A DNA stretch of 64,000 bases from positions 1,265,501-1,329,500 of the forward strand of contig NZ_CP130831.1 of assembly GCF_030549525.1 (NCBI RefSeq). The letters run 5' to 3'. The notes under the pieces are model-generated. The model was not told the origin of the DNA. It worked only from the letters and a program-made list of their open reading frames with translations, and ran no database searches. The position numbers and the translations under genes were made by a program. Below, piece after piece: positions 17,905 through 29,731 of the stretch (positions are counted from its first letter, which is position 1; each line of letters begins with the position of its first letter). Origin of the DNA: Stenotrophomonas sp. 704A1. GTDB lineage: Bacteria; Pseudomonadota; Gammaproteobacteria; Xanthomonadales; Xanthomonadaceae.

Positions 17905-18453
17905 ATGATCCGTACCCCCCTGCTGCTGGCCCTGCTGCTCGGCACCTCTGCTTCCGGCATCGCCCTGGCCGCCGATGCCCCGACCGCACCGGCACCGCGT
18001 CCGGCCAAGCTCGACAGCAACGGCGATGGTGTCATCGACCGTAGCGAAGCGGCCGCCAACCCCCGCCTGGCGGCGGCGTTCGACACGCTGGACAAGAACA
18101 AGGACGGCAAGCTCTCGCGCGATGAGATGCCGCGCTGGAAGCACGGCCGCCGCGGTGGTCATGGCGGCGAGCGCTGGGCGAAGCTGGACGCCAACAAGGA
18201 CGGCCGCATCAGCCGCGACGAAGCCAAGGCCGACCCGCGCCTGGCCGAGCGCTTCGACCAGCTGGATGTGAACAAGGATGGTTACCTGGACAAGGCCGAC
18301 CGCGAACTGCGCAGGAAGCAGCATCGTGACGCCTGGTTCGCCGCGGCCGATAGCAACCGGGATGGCCAGCTGAGCAAGGCCGAATTCGATGCGGCCAAGG
18401 GCCCGATGCACCGTGGCCCGCGCCATGGCGCCGCACCGAAGCCGCAGCGCTGA
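17905..18453 (+). CDS. Exported EF-hand calcium-binding protein with five loops
   Basis: A 182-residue protein with a signal peptide ending at ALAA. Five DxNxDGxxxxxE-type loops are visible: [48 protein letters not shown] and [12 protein letters not shown]. The fourth ends in Asp rather than Glu. His/Arg/Gly-rich stretches lie between loops two and three and at the C-terminus. GGAG precedes the ATG. It should bind Ca2+ in the periplasm; the partner is unknown. A perfect 12-bp hairpin ends the transcript. Confidence 0.88.
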   Translation: MIRTPLLLALLLGTSASGIALAADAPTAPAPRPAKLDSNGDGVIDRSEAAANPRLAAAFDTLDKNKDGKLSRDEMPRWKHGRRGGHGGERWAKLDANKDGRISRDEAKADPRLAERFDQLDVNKDGYLDKADRELRRKQHRDAWFAAADSNRDGQLSKAEFDAAKGPMHRGPRHGAAPKPQR

Positions 18454-18473
18454 GTGTCGCTGCGATGATCGAC

Positions 18474-18502
18474 GACAACGCCGGCGTACTGCCGGCGTTG
18501 TC
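18474..18502. terminator. Bidirectional terminator hairpin, 12-bp perfect stem
   Basis: GACAACGCCGGC-GTACT-GCCGGCGTTGTC lies between the EF-hand gene (plus) and the sigma factor gene (minus). No strong T tract is present on either strand. Confidence 0.65.
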
Positions 18503-18504
18503 CG

Positions 18505-19728
18505 TTACAGGGGGGCGTTGAGCCTCACCACGTAGGTATAGGCGACGGCGGCAGTGACGATCAGGTTCACCGCGATCATGCCGGTCAGGCCGTACATGGA
18601 TTCGTACTTCCAGTTGACCCCGGTGCGGCCACGCCGGGCGGCATCACGGGCGAGCATCGGTGCCATGATCCGTCGCAGCGGCACCAGGCACTGGTAGTTG
18701 ATCACCGCCAGGCCCAGTGCCAGCACCAGCAGCTGCGCCCACACCGGCGCCTGCAGCAGCACGGCGAACAGGATGACCAGGCACCAGCCCAGGCTGGTGC
18801 CGGTGCTGAGGTTGACGAAGCGGCGGACCTGCAGCTGCTCGGCCGCGGTCTCTGCATAGGACAACAGGAATCGCCCACCGAGATAGCTGCCGAGCGCGCC
18901 CCCGACGACGCCGCCGATGATCGCGCCCCAGCTCGATGCAGGCAGCATCTGCAGCTGGCCCAGGGTGGCGGTCAGCGAGCCCAGCGCGGTGCCGCCGGCA
19001 ACGCTGGCGCCGCCAAGGCCGAGCTTGCTGCCGCCCACGCCGACACCGGTGCCGAGCAGGATCGCGGCGCTGGCCGTACCGGGCGCGGCCACCAGCACCA
19101 TCGAGACCACCGTGGTGGCGAACGCGGCGCTGGGTGCGCTGCTGCGGGCGAATTCGCCGAAGCGCTGCAGCAGCCCATCGCGCACCTGCGTGCGGGCGCG
19201 CGACAGGCGCTTGCGCACGGCGCCATCGCTGAGCCCGAGCAGGTCGGCGACCTGCTGCGAACGCTGGCCTTCCCGGTAGTACAGCAGCAGCACTTCGCGG
19301 CTGTCGGCGGGCAGGGCGGAGATGATGTCTTCGGCCGCGATTTCCTCTTCCAGCCGCTGCAGGCGGTCGGCGGCGCCCGGGGCCGGGTCGGCGGCCATGC
19401 CCAGTGCCAGTTCGGCAGCCTCGCCACTGAGCGGGCGGCCGCGCTGGGCGCGCAGCCAGTCGCGGGCAAGGTTGCGGGTGATCTGCCGCAGCCACGGCAG
19501 GAAACTGGTGGCGCTGCGCAGCTGGTGCAGCTGCTGCCAGCCCTTCACGAAGGCTTCCTGGGCGATGTCCTCGCTGGCCTGGCGGTCACCGGTGATGGCC
19601 AGGGCGATGGCGGTGACCGTGTTCTGGCAGGCCAGCACGATGCGGCCATACGCGTGCTGGCAGCCGCGGCTGGCAGCGGGCAGTTCGCGTTCCAGGGTCT
19701 GGTCGATCGATGCGGCGAACGTCGTCAT
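18505..19728 (-). CDS. ECF sigma factor fused to a C-terminal membrane domain
   Basis: A 407-residue protein. Residues ~15-90 are sigma-70 region 2 (ITGDRQASEDIAQEAFVKGW, then FLPWLRQITRNLARDWLR). Residues ~135-190 are region 4 with helix-turn-helix QVADLLGLSDGAVRKRLSRA. About 200 further residues hold hydrophobic segments (VVSMVLVAAPGTASAAILL, WGAIIGGVVGGALGSYLGG, WCLVILFAVLLQAPVWAQLL, MIAVNLIVTAAVAYTYVV). Soluble ECF sigma factors end near residue 190, so the tail probably anchors it and may act as a built-in anti-sigma or sensor. No separate anti-sigma gene is adjacent. Start at ATG 19728; upstream in-frame ATGs run into a SMAG repeat. Confidence 0.82.
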   Translation of the reverse strand: MTTFAASIDQTLERELPAASRGCQHAYGRIVLACQNTVTAIALAITGDRQASEDIAQEAFVKGWQQLHQLRSATSFLPWLRQITRNLARDWLRAQRGRPLSGEAAELALGMAADPAPGAADRLQRLEEEIAAEDIISALPADSREVLLLYYREGQRSQQVADLLGLSDGAVRKRLSRARTQVRDGLLQRFGEFARSSAPSAAFATTVVSMVLVAAPGTASAAILLGTGVGVGGSKLGLGGASVAGGTALGSLTATLGQLQMLPASSWGAIIGGVVGGALGSYLGGRFLLSYAETAAEQLQVRRFVNLSTGTSLGWCLVILFAVLLQAPVWAQLLVLALGLAVINYQCLVPLRRIMAPMLARDAARRGRTGVNWKYESMYGLTGMIAVNLIVTAAVAYTYVVRLNAPL

Positions 19729-19800
19729 GGCGGCGGCTCTCCTGCGGGGATTGTGTCCCATGACGGAGCGGCGCGCGAAGTGTGACCGGGAGTCGTCACG

Positions 19801-19891
19801 GTAGCGCCGGGCCATGCCCGGCGGCGCTTCCACAAAGCGCAACGGCCGCTGATGCACGCCGCTGCGCTCGCCGGGCATGGCCCGGCGCTGC
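19801..19891. repeat. SMAG repeat dimer
   Basis: The left unit is GTAGCGCCGGGCCATGCCCG. The right unit is CGGGCATGGCCCGGCGCTGC, with the terminal CTAC changed to CTGC. It lies between two minus-strand genes, the sigma factor and the DUF2007-like gene. Confidence 0.82.
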
Positions 19892-19900
19892 CGCACCCGG

Positions 19901-20401
19901 CTACTTCGCAGGCTGGATGCGGACCCGCACTTCCTCTTCTTCCGGCGCGGCGGGCTGCGGCTGCTGTGGCTGGGCCTGCGGCGCCGGGGCAGGGGCCGCC
20001 GGTGCCGGGGCGCCGCGGTGGCGCAGGCCGATCACCAGGGCGACACCGGCAATCACCACCAGCAGCGCGATGCGGATGCGCCATGCCCAGCCACGACCGC
20101 CCCCGGCGGCCGGTGCCTCGTCGCGGAAGGCGAATTCGGCGGTCGGGTGGTCACGGCGGGTGGTGTCGAGCAGGCGCGCCTCGCGCAGGATCTCGCGCGC
20201 TCGCGGCTGGTCGTCGGCGCGCACGATCCATACCGCCGGATAGGCGCTGGCGTTGCCCAGGTCGGTATAGCTGAACTGGCCACGGCGACGGGTCTTGTAC
20301 GAGCGCCCGTTGGTCACCTTGACTTCGATGCCATGGCCACGCAGGAGCTCGGCCACGCCTTCGACGGTTTCCACGCGCTGGCTGCTGAAAATCTGCCGCA
20401 T
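19901..20401 (-). CDS. DUF2007-like protein with one membrane helix
   Basis: A 166-residue protein. Residues 1-80 look like the DUF2007 putative signal-transducing fold (VETVEGVAELLRGHGIEVKV, then PAVWIVRADDQPRAREIL), one membrane helix spans ~110-126, and the tail is rich in Pro, Ala and Gln and ends in EEEEVRVRIQPAK. The charged C-terminus would face the periplasm or span the wall. It starts four bases after the tesB stop, so it is co-transcribed with it. Function unknown. Confidence 0.65.
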   Translation of the reverse strand: MRQIFSSQRVETVEGVAELLRGHGIEVKVTNGRSYKTRRRGQFSYTDLGNASAYPAVWIVRADDQPRAREILREARLLDTTRRDHPTAEFAFRDEAPAAGGGRGWAWRIRIALLVVIAGVALVIGLRHRGAPAPAAPAPAPQAQPQQPQPAAPEEEEVRVRIQPAK

Positions 20402-20405
20402 CGGA

Positions 20406-21326
20406 TCAATCCTTGGCCGGCACGGCGGCCGCTGCTGCCTGGTCTGGAACCACGCGGATCAGGCCTTCCTGCGCGGTGCTGGCGACCAGCACGCCGTCGC
20501 GGGTGAAGAACTGGCCGCGGGCCAGGCCACGCGAATCCTGCGCACTGGGGCTGTCCAGCGAATACAGCAGCCACTCGTCGGCACGGAACGGACGGTGGAA
20601 CCAGATCGCATGGTCCAGCGAGGCCATCTGTACGTGCGGGTGGTAGTAGCTGATGCCGTGCGGGAAGGTGGCCGTCCCCAGCAGGTGGAAGTCCGAGGCA
20701 TAGGCCAGCAGGGCCTGGTGCAGCTCGGGAGCGTCGCCGACCGGTTCGCTCAGGCGCAGCCACACCTGGTGGTAAGGCGGGCGCTTGGGCGGGTTGAGTT
20801 CATCGCGCGGGTACACATGGCGGAACTCGAACGGGCCGCCGCGCGACAGCCAGCGCTGTACCTTGATCGGCAGGCGTTCCAGCACCTCGGCCGGCAGGGG
20901 GCGGTTCGGCTCGATGTCTTCCGGCTGCGGCACTTCGGGCATCTTGTGCTGGTGCTCGGCACCGGATTCGGCCTGCTGGAACGAGGCTGCACAGAAGAAG
21001 ATCACCTTGCCGTGCTGGATCGCGGTGACCCGGCGCACCGAGAAGCTGCCACCGTCCCGGGTACGGTCCACGTCGTACACGATCGGGTGGTCGATGTTGC
21101 CGGCGCGCAGGAAGTAGGCGTGCAGCGAATGCACGTGGCGGCCATTGTCGACCGTGGCCTGCGCCGCAGCCAGGGCCTGGCCCAGCACCTGCCCGCCGAA
21201 CACGTACTTGGTGCCGATATCGCGGCTCTGCCCGCGGAACAGGTTGTCCTCCAGCCGCTCCAGGGTGAGCAGGTCGATCAGCTCGGAGACGACGGGTTCG
21301 GGCGTGTCGTTCAAAGGGGCGGCCAC
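20406..21326 (-). CDS. tesB: Acyl-CoA thioesterase II TesB
   Basis: A 306-residue double-hotdog thioesterase that hydrolyses medium- and long-chain acyl-CoA. Typical TesB features are present: an N-terminal LERLEDNLFRGQS, FGGQVLGQALAAA, the mid-part HSLHAYFLRAG, SLDHAIWFHRPFRADEWLLY, and SRGLARGQFF near the end. Length matches E. coli TesB (286) with small extensions. It is followed four bases later by the DUF2007-like gene. Confidence 0.94.
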   Translation of the reverse strand: MAAPLNDTPEPVVSELIDLLTLERLEDNLFRGQSRDIGTKYVFGGQVLGQALAAAQATVDNGRHVHSLHAYFLRAGNIDHPIVYDVDRTRDGGSFSVRRVTAIQHGKVIFFCAASFQQAESGAEHQHKMPEVPQPEDIEPNRPLPAEVLERLPIKVQRWLSRGGPFEFRHVYPRDELNPPKRPPYHQVWLRLSEPVGDAPELHQALLAYASDFHLLGTATFPHGISYYHPHVQMASLDHAIWFHRPFRADEWLLYSLDSPSAQDSRGLARGQFFTRDGVLVASTAQEGLIRVVPDQAAAAAVPAKD

Positions 21327-21418
21327 AGCAATGAAGAGAGCCCGATTATACCGGTGCAGGCCGCCCCATCATCGCTCGTGCCGGGCGCTGGCCGGCAGCC
21401 GGCGGCCGGTGCGACCGG

Positions 21419-22195
21419 TTACTTGCCCAGCCGGGCGACCAGCGCGTGCAGGGCATGCTGCGCATCGGGGGCGAACCAGGCCTCGACGAAGCGGTCCAGC
21501 TGGATCAGGTCCGGATGCAGCGCCTCATGCAGCTCGGCGCGGGCGATGGCGCGGGTCAACAGCATCGGCTGTCGCGGCTGCTTCAGCAGCGTCTGCAGCC
21601 ACGCGACCGCGCGTGCGACCACCAGATCGCCCTCGGCCAGCTCATCGACCAGGCCGATCTGCAGGGCCTGCTCGGCCGGCACCAGTGCGCCGGTGCTGAG
21701 CAGGACACTGGCGCGGTGCACGCCCACGGCGCGGCGCAGCAGGCGCTGGATGCCTTCCGGAGCGACCAGTCCCACCTGCACCTCGTTCAGGCCGATCGCA
21801 TAGGGTCGCGCCGGGTCGGCACTGCGTGCCATCACCCGGTAATCGCAGCACAGGGCCAGCACGCAGCCGCCGGCCGGCGCATGCCCGGTAATGGCGGCGA
21901 CCACCGGAATGCGGCACTCGGCCAGCGTGCGTACCGCACCGAAGAACGCATTCCAGCTGTCCAGCAGCTTGCGCGCATCATCCCCGTGCGAGAGCAGGTG
22001 CGGCACGTCCATGCCCCCGGTGAACACCCGCTCGCTGCCGGACAGCACGATGCCGTGCACATCCTCGGCCATGGCCTGCTCGATGGCATGGATCAGCTGC
22101 CGGCACAGTTCGGTGTCCAGCGCATTGACCGGCGGGCGCGCCAGGCGCAGTTCGCGGATGGGGCCGTGGTTGAACACCTCGATGAGCGTCGTCAT
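21419..22195 (-). CDS. Enoyl-CoA hydratase/isomerase family protein
   Basis: A 258-residue crotonase-fold protein. It has the N-terminal RPPVNALD, the oxyanion-hole region SGSERVFTGGMDV with a glycine-rich turn, and a second one at ITGHAPAGGCVLALCCDYRV. The usual hydratase catalytic glutamates are not clear: the position after GGCVLAL is Cys-Cys, and the later segment reads NEVQVGLVAPEG. It may therefore be an isomerase or hydrolase-type member rather than a hydratase. Start ATG 22195. It is divergent from the copper-chaperone gene with only 34 bases between, so their promoters must overlap. Confidence 0.85.
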   Translation of the reverse strand: MTTLIEVFNHGPIRELRLARPPVNALDTELCRQLIHAIEQAMAEDVHGIVLSGSERVFTGGMDVPHLLSHGDDARKLLDSWNAFFGAVRTLAECRIPVVAAITGHAPAGGCVLALCCDYRVMARSADPARPYAIGLNEVQVGLVAPEGIQRLLRRAVGVHRASVLLSTGALVPAEQALQIGLVDELAEGDLVVARAVAWLQTLLKQPRQPMLLTRAIARAELHEALHPDLIQLDRFVEAWFAPDAQHALHALVARLGK

Positions 22196-22229
22196 GCTGC
22201 GGTCTCGTTGCGGAGAAGGAACCTGGACG

Positions 22230-22676
22230 ATGATAACCAAACCATTCGTTGCCGTATTGTTGATGATGTGTGCGGGCGCAGCATCGGCGGCAGCCGCTGC
22301 GCCGGCCTGCGTCACCGTGCAGCAGGGCTGGGCGCGGCTGCCGCCGAACCCGGCGATGCCGATGACCGCCGGTTACGGCGTGATCCACAACGGCTGCAGC
22401 AAAGCGGTGGCGATCATCGGGGCGACCAGCAGCCGCTTCGGCGATGTGTCGCTGCACGAGACCACGATCGTCGATGGGGTCAGCCGCATGCATGCGATCG
22501 AGCGCCTGCCGCTGGCGCCGGGGGCGCGCGCCGAACTCAAGCCCGGTGGCCTGCACCTGATGCTGATGGACGGCAGGAGCGCGCTGAAGGAAGGGCAGGC
22601 GGTGCCACTGCGGCTGCAACTGGAAGGCAATGGTGAAGCGGATGCGACATTGACCGTGCGCAGGACCGCACCCTGA
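22230..22676 (+). CDS. Periplasmic copper chaperone PCu(A)C
   Basis: A 148-residue exported cupredoxin-like copper(I) carrier that helps load the CuA or CuB sites of haem-copper oxidases. A signal peptide (VAVLLMMCAGAASA) precedes the domain. The full family motif H-x10-M-x21-H-x-M can be counted in the sequence: His in LHET, Met in SRMHA, then HLM. GGAGAAGG precedes the ATG. It starts 34 bases from the divergent crotonase-type gene and is followed by a SMAG array. The cyo oxidase 29 kb away has a CuB site but no CuA. Confidence 0.92.
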   Translation: MITKPFVAVLLMMCAGAASAAAAAPACVTVQQGWARLPPNPAMPMTAGYGVIHNGCSKAVAIIGATSSRFGDVSLHETTIVDGVSRMHAIERLPLAPGARAELKPGGLHLMLMDGRSALKEGQAVPLRLQLEGNGEADATLTVRRTAP

Positions 22677-22689
22677 GGCACTCCGTGTT

Positions 22690-22866
22690 CCGCCGGGCAT
22701 GGCCCGGCGCTACCCAGGCTACCCGGCCGGACCACCCCCGGTAGCGCCGGGCCATGCCCGGCGGGCACGCATCACGGCCGGACCACCCCCGGTAGCGCCG
22801 GGCCATGCCCGGCGAGCACGCATCACGGCCAGACCACCCCCGGTAGCGCCGGGCCATGCCCGGCGG
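22690..22866. repeat. SMAG array: one reverse unit and three tandem forward units, 51-bp period
   Basis: A reverse unit (22690-22713, ending in CTAC at ~22710-22713) is followed by three forward units starting with GTAG at 22741, 22792 and 22843. The spacing is exactly 51 bases, and each unit is followed by a near-identical spacer beginning CACGCATCACGGCC. This looks like recent tandem duplication of a SMAG plus spacer. Confidence 0.9.
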
Positions 22867-22876
22867 GACGGCAGGC

Positions 22877-23602
22877 TTACGACCAGTCGTACGAGAACAA
22901 CACCGTGCGGCTTACCGGCTCGTACAGCATCACGATGGCATCAGCGCCGGCGGCGCACCAGTTGTAGCCGGCCACTTCGGCCACCGCAAAGAACTTGTTG
23001 CCATCGCGGCGGATGATCGCCCGTTCGGTATCGTCCGGCGCATCCCAGTCGTCGGCGGCTGCGGTGAACTGCAGCGTGAACGCCGGCGGCAGCTCGGTGG
23101 TTTCGATCCAGTTGCCGGTCGAAATCTGCCCGCCCAAGGTGTCCAGCCACGCCTGTTCGCCGGGCTCGCCATTGCCATAGCGCGAATAGCTGGCCAGCGT
23201 CCTGTGCTGCTGGAAATACGCCCTGGCCTTGGCATGGCTGTCGCGCATCTGCGCGATGTGCGCACGCGCGTCTTCATCTTGCACGGCATCGCCCTGGAAG
23301 TAGCCCTCGTTGCCGAGGAAGCGCATGCGGTTGTCGGCGGTCAGTTCGAACGCGATCCAGTTGGTGGCTGTGACCTCGTTGTGGTGATCTTCGGTGTGCT
23401 CGCCGATCAGCCCTTCATACGGTTCGATCGGGCACAGCATCGTCGCGACCTGGCCGGCCAGCTCCGGGCGCAGCACACCCAGGTCGATCTGCAGCAGCGG
23501 CAGCAGGTGCCGTGCCAGCCAGGCCTGGTCGGTGGGAAAGACATCGGTGGGGAAGGCGACCATGCCGGGCAGCAGGTCGCGCAGTTCGGTCAGGTGGATC
23601 AT
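22877..23602 (-). CDS. Conserved hypothetical protein
   Basis: A 241-residue cytosolic protein, acidic and rich in aromatic residues, with no signal peptide or membrane helix. It has a His/Asp/Glu-rich stretch (HTEDHHNEV, residues ~69-77) and an aromatic-rich C-terminus (EVAGYNWCAAG, then FSYDWS). I do not recognise the family. It lies between the SMAG array and another SMAG monomer and is not tightly coupled to neighbours. Confidence 0.6.
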   Translation of the reverse strand: MIHLTELRDLLPGMVAFPTDVFPTDQAWLARHLLPLLQIDLGVLRPELAGQVATMLCPIEPYEGLIGEHTEDHHNEVTATNWIAFELTADNRMRFLGNEGYFQGDAVQDEDARAHIAQMRDSHAKARAYFQQHRTLASYSRYGNGEPGEQAWLDTLGGQISTGNWIETTELPPAFTLQFTAAADDWDAPDDTERAIIRRDGNKFFAVAEVAGYNWCAAGADAIVMLYEPVSRTVLFSYDWS

Positions 23603-23624
23603 CTCAGTCCTTTGAACGGGAACG

Positions 23625-23648
23625 GTAGCGCCGGGCCAGGCCCGGCGG
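23625..23648 (+). repeat. SMAG repeat monomer
   Basis: Single GTAGCGCCGGGCCAGGCCCG unit upstream of the minus-strand hypothetical gene and downstream of the thioesterase gene. The loop differs by one base from most copies. Confidence 0.8.
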
Positions 23649-23686
23649 CTCGGTGCCGGCCGCGGTCGGCATCCATCGAGGGGGTG

Positions 23687-24093
23687 TCAGCTCGACGCGC
23701 TGCGGATCGCCTCCGGCAGCGGCGCGCTCCTGCCGGTCTGGGTATCCATCCAGACCACCACCACGTTGCCGTCCGAATACAGTTTCGAATCATCCTGCTG
23801 GTCAACGATGCGGTGGCCGATGGTCACGCTGCTGTTGCCCAGGCGCTCGACGAACAGTTCGACCAGGATGTCGTTGGGCCACACGATCGGCAGCCGGTAG
23901 TTGACGTTGGTCGCGGCCACCACCGGTGCGATGCGATCGGTCATCGACACGCCGTCCACGCCCAGCATCCAGCGCACGCGCGCCTCTTCCAGGTAGGAGA
24001 TGTACTTGGCGTTGTTGACGTGACCCATGCTGTCCATGTCGCGCCAGCGCACGCTGATCGGTACGCGGGCCAGGATCTTGTGCTCGTTGCTCA

Positions 24094-24094
<1 letters not shown>
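23687..24094 (-). CDS. Hotdog-fold acyl-CoA thioesterase (4HBT/YbgC type)
   Basis: A 135-residue single-hotdog thioesterase. The 4HBT signature is RWRDMDSMGHVNNAKYISYL at residues 16-35, with the likely catalytic Asp19 and substrate-positioning GHVNN. A second hotdog strand pair follows (DILVELFVERLGNSSVTIGH). Its start overlaps the uvrA stop by one base (TGATG), so it is translationally coupled to uvrA. Substrate chain length is not predictable. Confidence 0.88.
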
Positions 24095-27084
<2,990 letters not shown>

Positions 27085-27204
27085 GGGGGATCCGTTGTGA
27101 GGCTTCGACCGTGAAGGTCGGCAAGCGGGTGGGGCAAGCGGAGACGGCAATCGATCAGCCTACCGAGCTTGGGATTTGGGGGCAATCGGCGACAATGCCA
27201 GCCC

Positions 27205-27227
27205 CCGGTCTCATCTCCTGAGACCGG
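27205..27227. promoter_or_regulatory. Perfect 9-bp hairpin upstream of the L21 promoter
   Basis: CCGGTCTCA-TCTCC-TGAGACCGG lies between divergent uvrA and rplU, 55 bases before the rplU -35 box. It could be a protein-binding site for either gene. There is no T tract, so a terminator is less likely. Confidence 0.45.
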
Positions 27228-27282
27228 CCGGCGGCTTACCTGAACGGGATTCAGGCCCCCGCCGTCCAGGGCAGGGGGTGAC

Positions 27283-27312
27283 TTGACCCGAGGCCCTGCC
27301 AGTCATTAAAAT
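27283..27312 (+). promoter_or_regulatory. Putative sigma-70 promoter of rplU-rpmA
   Basis: A TTGACC -35 box (27283-27288), an 18-base spacer and a TAAAAT -10 box (27307-27312). The same two hexamers with the same spacing occur before the tRNA-Thr gene, which supports both. Confidence 0.65.
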
Positions 27313-27378
27313 CCCGCTTCTGTCCGCCCTCGATGGCGGCAGTCCATAGACCACAATAACTACAGAGGAAGTCTGGTC

Positions 27379-27687
27379 ATGTACGCAGTACTGGTCACCG
27401 GCGGTAAGCAATACCGCGTGGCGCAGGGCGAAAAGCTCCGCGTCGAAAAGCTCGAAGTCGAAGTCGGCAGCGAGATCAAGTTTGACAACATCCTGCTGCT
27501 GGGCGACAGCGACGGCATCAAGATCGGCGACGCCCTGAGCGGCGCTTCGGTCACCGCCAAGGTCGTGTCCCAGGGTCGTGCTGACAAGGTCCGGATCATC
27601 AAGTTCCGTCGCCGCAAGCACCACATGAAGCGCCAGGGTCACCGTCAGTACTACACCGAAATCGAGATCACCGGCATCGCCGGCTAA
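27379..27687 (+). CDS. rplU: 50S ribosomal protein L21
   Basis: A 102-residue L21, full length, that binds 23S rRNA. It starts [19 protein letters not shown], the standard L21 opening, and ends with the basic [13 protein letters not shown] segment. GAGGAAG precedes the ATG. The first gene of the rplU-rpmA pair, 18 bases before rpmA. An L21-leader-like hairpin is not obvious in the ~60-base leader. Confidence 0.98.
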   Translation: MYAVLVTGGKQYRVAQGEKLRVEKLEVEVGSEIKFDNILLLGDSDGIKIGDALSGASVTAKVVSQGRADKVRIIKFRRRKHHMKRQGHRQYYTEIEITGIAG

Positions 27688-27705
27688 GCATCAGGAGAAG
27701 CAGTC

Positions 27706-27969
27706 ATGGCACATAAAAAGGGCGTAGGCTCCTCGCGCAACGGTCGCGACTCCAACCCGAAGTACCTGGGCGTCAAGATCTTCGGCGGCCAGGCCATCGA
27801 AGCCGGCAACATCATCGTGCGTCAGCGCGGCACCCAGTTCCACCCGGGTACCGGTGTTGGCCTCGGCCGCGACCACACCCTGTTCGCCCTCACGGACGGC
27901 AAGGTGGAGTTCTCGGTGAAGGGCCCGAAGAAGCGCCGCACCGTCAGCGTCGTCTCGGTCGAAGCCTGA
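27706..27969 (+). CDS. rpmA: 50S ribosomal protein L27
   Basis: An 87-residue L27 of normal length. The N-terminus [20 protein letters not shown] reaches the peptidyl-transferase centre. There is no Firmicute-type cleaved extension. AGGAG precedes the ATG. It is followed by an intrinsic terminator at 28018, before obgE. Confidence 0.98.
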   Translation: MAHKKGVGSSRNGRDSNPKYLGVKIFGGQAIEAGNIIVRQRGTQFHPGTGVGLGRDHTLFALTDGKVEFSVKGPKKRRTVSVVSVEA

Positions 27970-28017
27970 TAAGGCAACGGCCGGCGCCCATGCTCCGGCA
28001 CGGGATCGCTGCATGAA

Positions 28018-28041
28018 GAGCCCCGCTTCGGCGGGGCTTTT
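28018..28041 (+). terminator. Intrinsic terminator after rpmA
   Basis: Stem AGCCCCGC / GCGGGGCT with a TTCG loop followed by TTTT. It separates rplU-rpmA from obgE. Confidence 0.85.
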
Positions 28042-28059
28042 CGTTGGAATCAATGGTAA

Positions 28060-29199
<1,140 letters not shown>

Positions 29200-29216
29200 T
29201 GCCGGGTCGGGCGTTC

Positions 29217-29247
29217 CGCGAAAAACCCGGCTCCGGCCGGGTTTTTT
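29217..29247 (+). terminator. Intrinsic terminator after obgE
   Basis: Stem AAAACCCGGC / GCCGGGTTTT with a short loop and a run of T. It ends the obgE transcript. Confidence 0.85.
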
Positions 29248-29294
29248 GTGCCTGCCGCATTCCTGCGGGGTGGCTCTGCCGGGTGGCGGGCAAC

Positions 29295-29325
29295 AAAAAA
29301 CCCGGCCAGCGGCCGGGCTTTTGCG
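29295..29325 (-). terminator. Intrinsic terminator of rpsT
   Basis: Read on the minus strand it is AAAGCCCGGCCGCTGGCCGG followed by GTTTTTTG, a strong hairpin plus T run, 36 bases past the rpsT stop. Confidence 0.85.
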
Positions 29326-29360
29326 TGCCGCCGGAGCCGGGGCTCCAGCAGGCGGCCGGA

Positions 29361-29630
29361 TCAGGCGGCCGAGAGGGCCTTGATGCGGTCGTTCAGGCGG
29401 CTCTTGTGGCGAGCAGCCTTGTTCTTGTGGATCAGGCCACGCGCGCTGAAGCGATCCAGGATCGGCTGGGCAACGGCGAAGGCGGCTTGGGCGCCGGCGG
29501 CATCGTTGGCGTCCAGCGCCTTGATCACTTTCTTGACAGCGGTGCGCAGCATCGAGCGCTGAGCCACGTTGCGCGCGTTGCGCACGACGGTCTGCTTGGC
29601 GCGCTTCTTGGCGGACTTGATATTGGCCAC
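29361..29630 (-). CDS. rpsT: 30S ribosomal protein S20
   Basis: An 89-residue S20 of normal length, highly basic and helical, beginning [20 protein letters not shown]. It binds 16S rRNA. It is divergent from murJ, with about 100 bases between and an AT-rich stretch that must hold both promoters, and has its own terminator. Confidence 0.97.
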   Translation of the reverse strand: MANIKSAKKRAKQTVVRNARNVAQRSMLRTAVKKVIKALDANDAAGAQAAFAVAQPILDRFSARGLIHKNKAARHKSRLNDRIKALSAA

Positions 29631-29731
29631 GGTGGTGGTTTCCTGAAAAATCGGTGTTATGGGAACAGCAAGCTAGCTAGTATGATGGCGTAAGAAATGT
29701 ACGTCAAGTCGATTGTCAAGAGGGACGTTGA

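Noticed and set aside
22690..22866. CRISPR array suggested by the regular 51-base repeats
   Set aside because: Repeats are SMAG palindromes, spacers are nearly identical to each other, and there are only three forward units and no cas genes.
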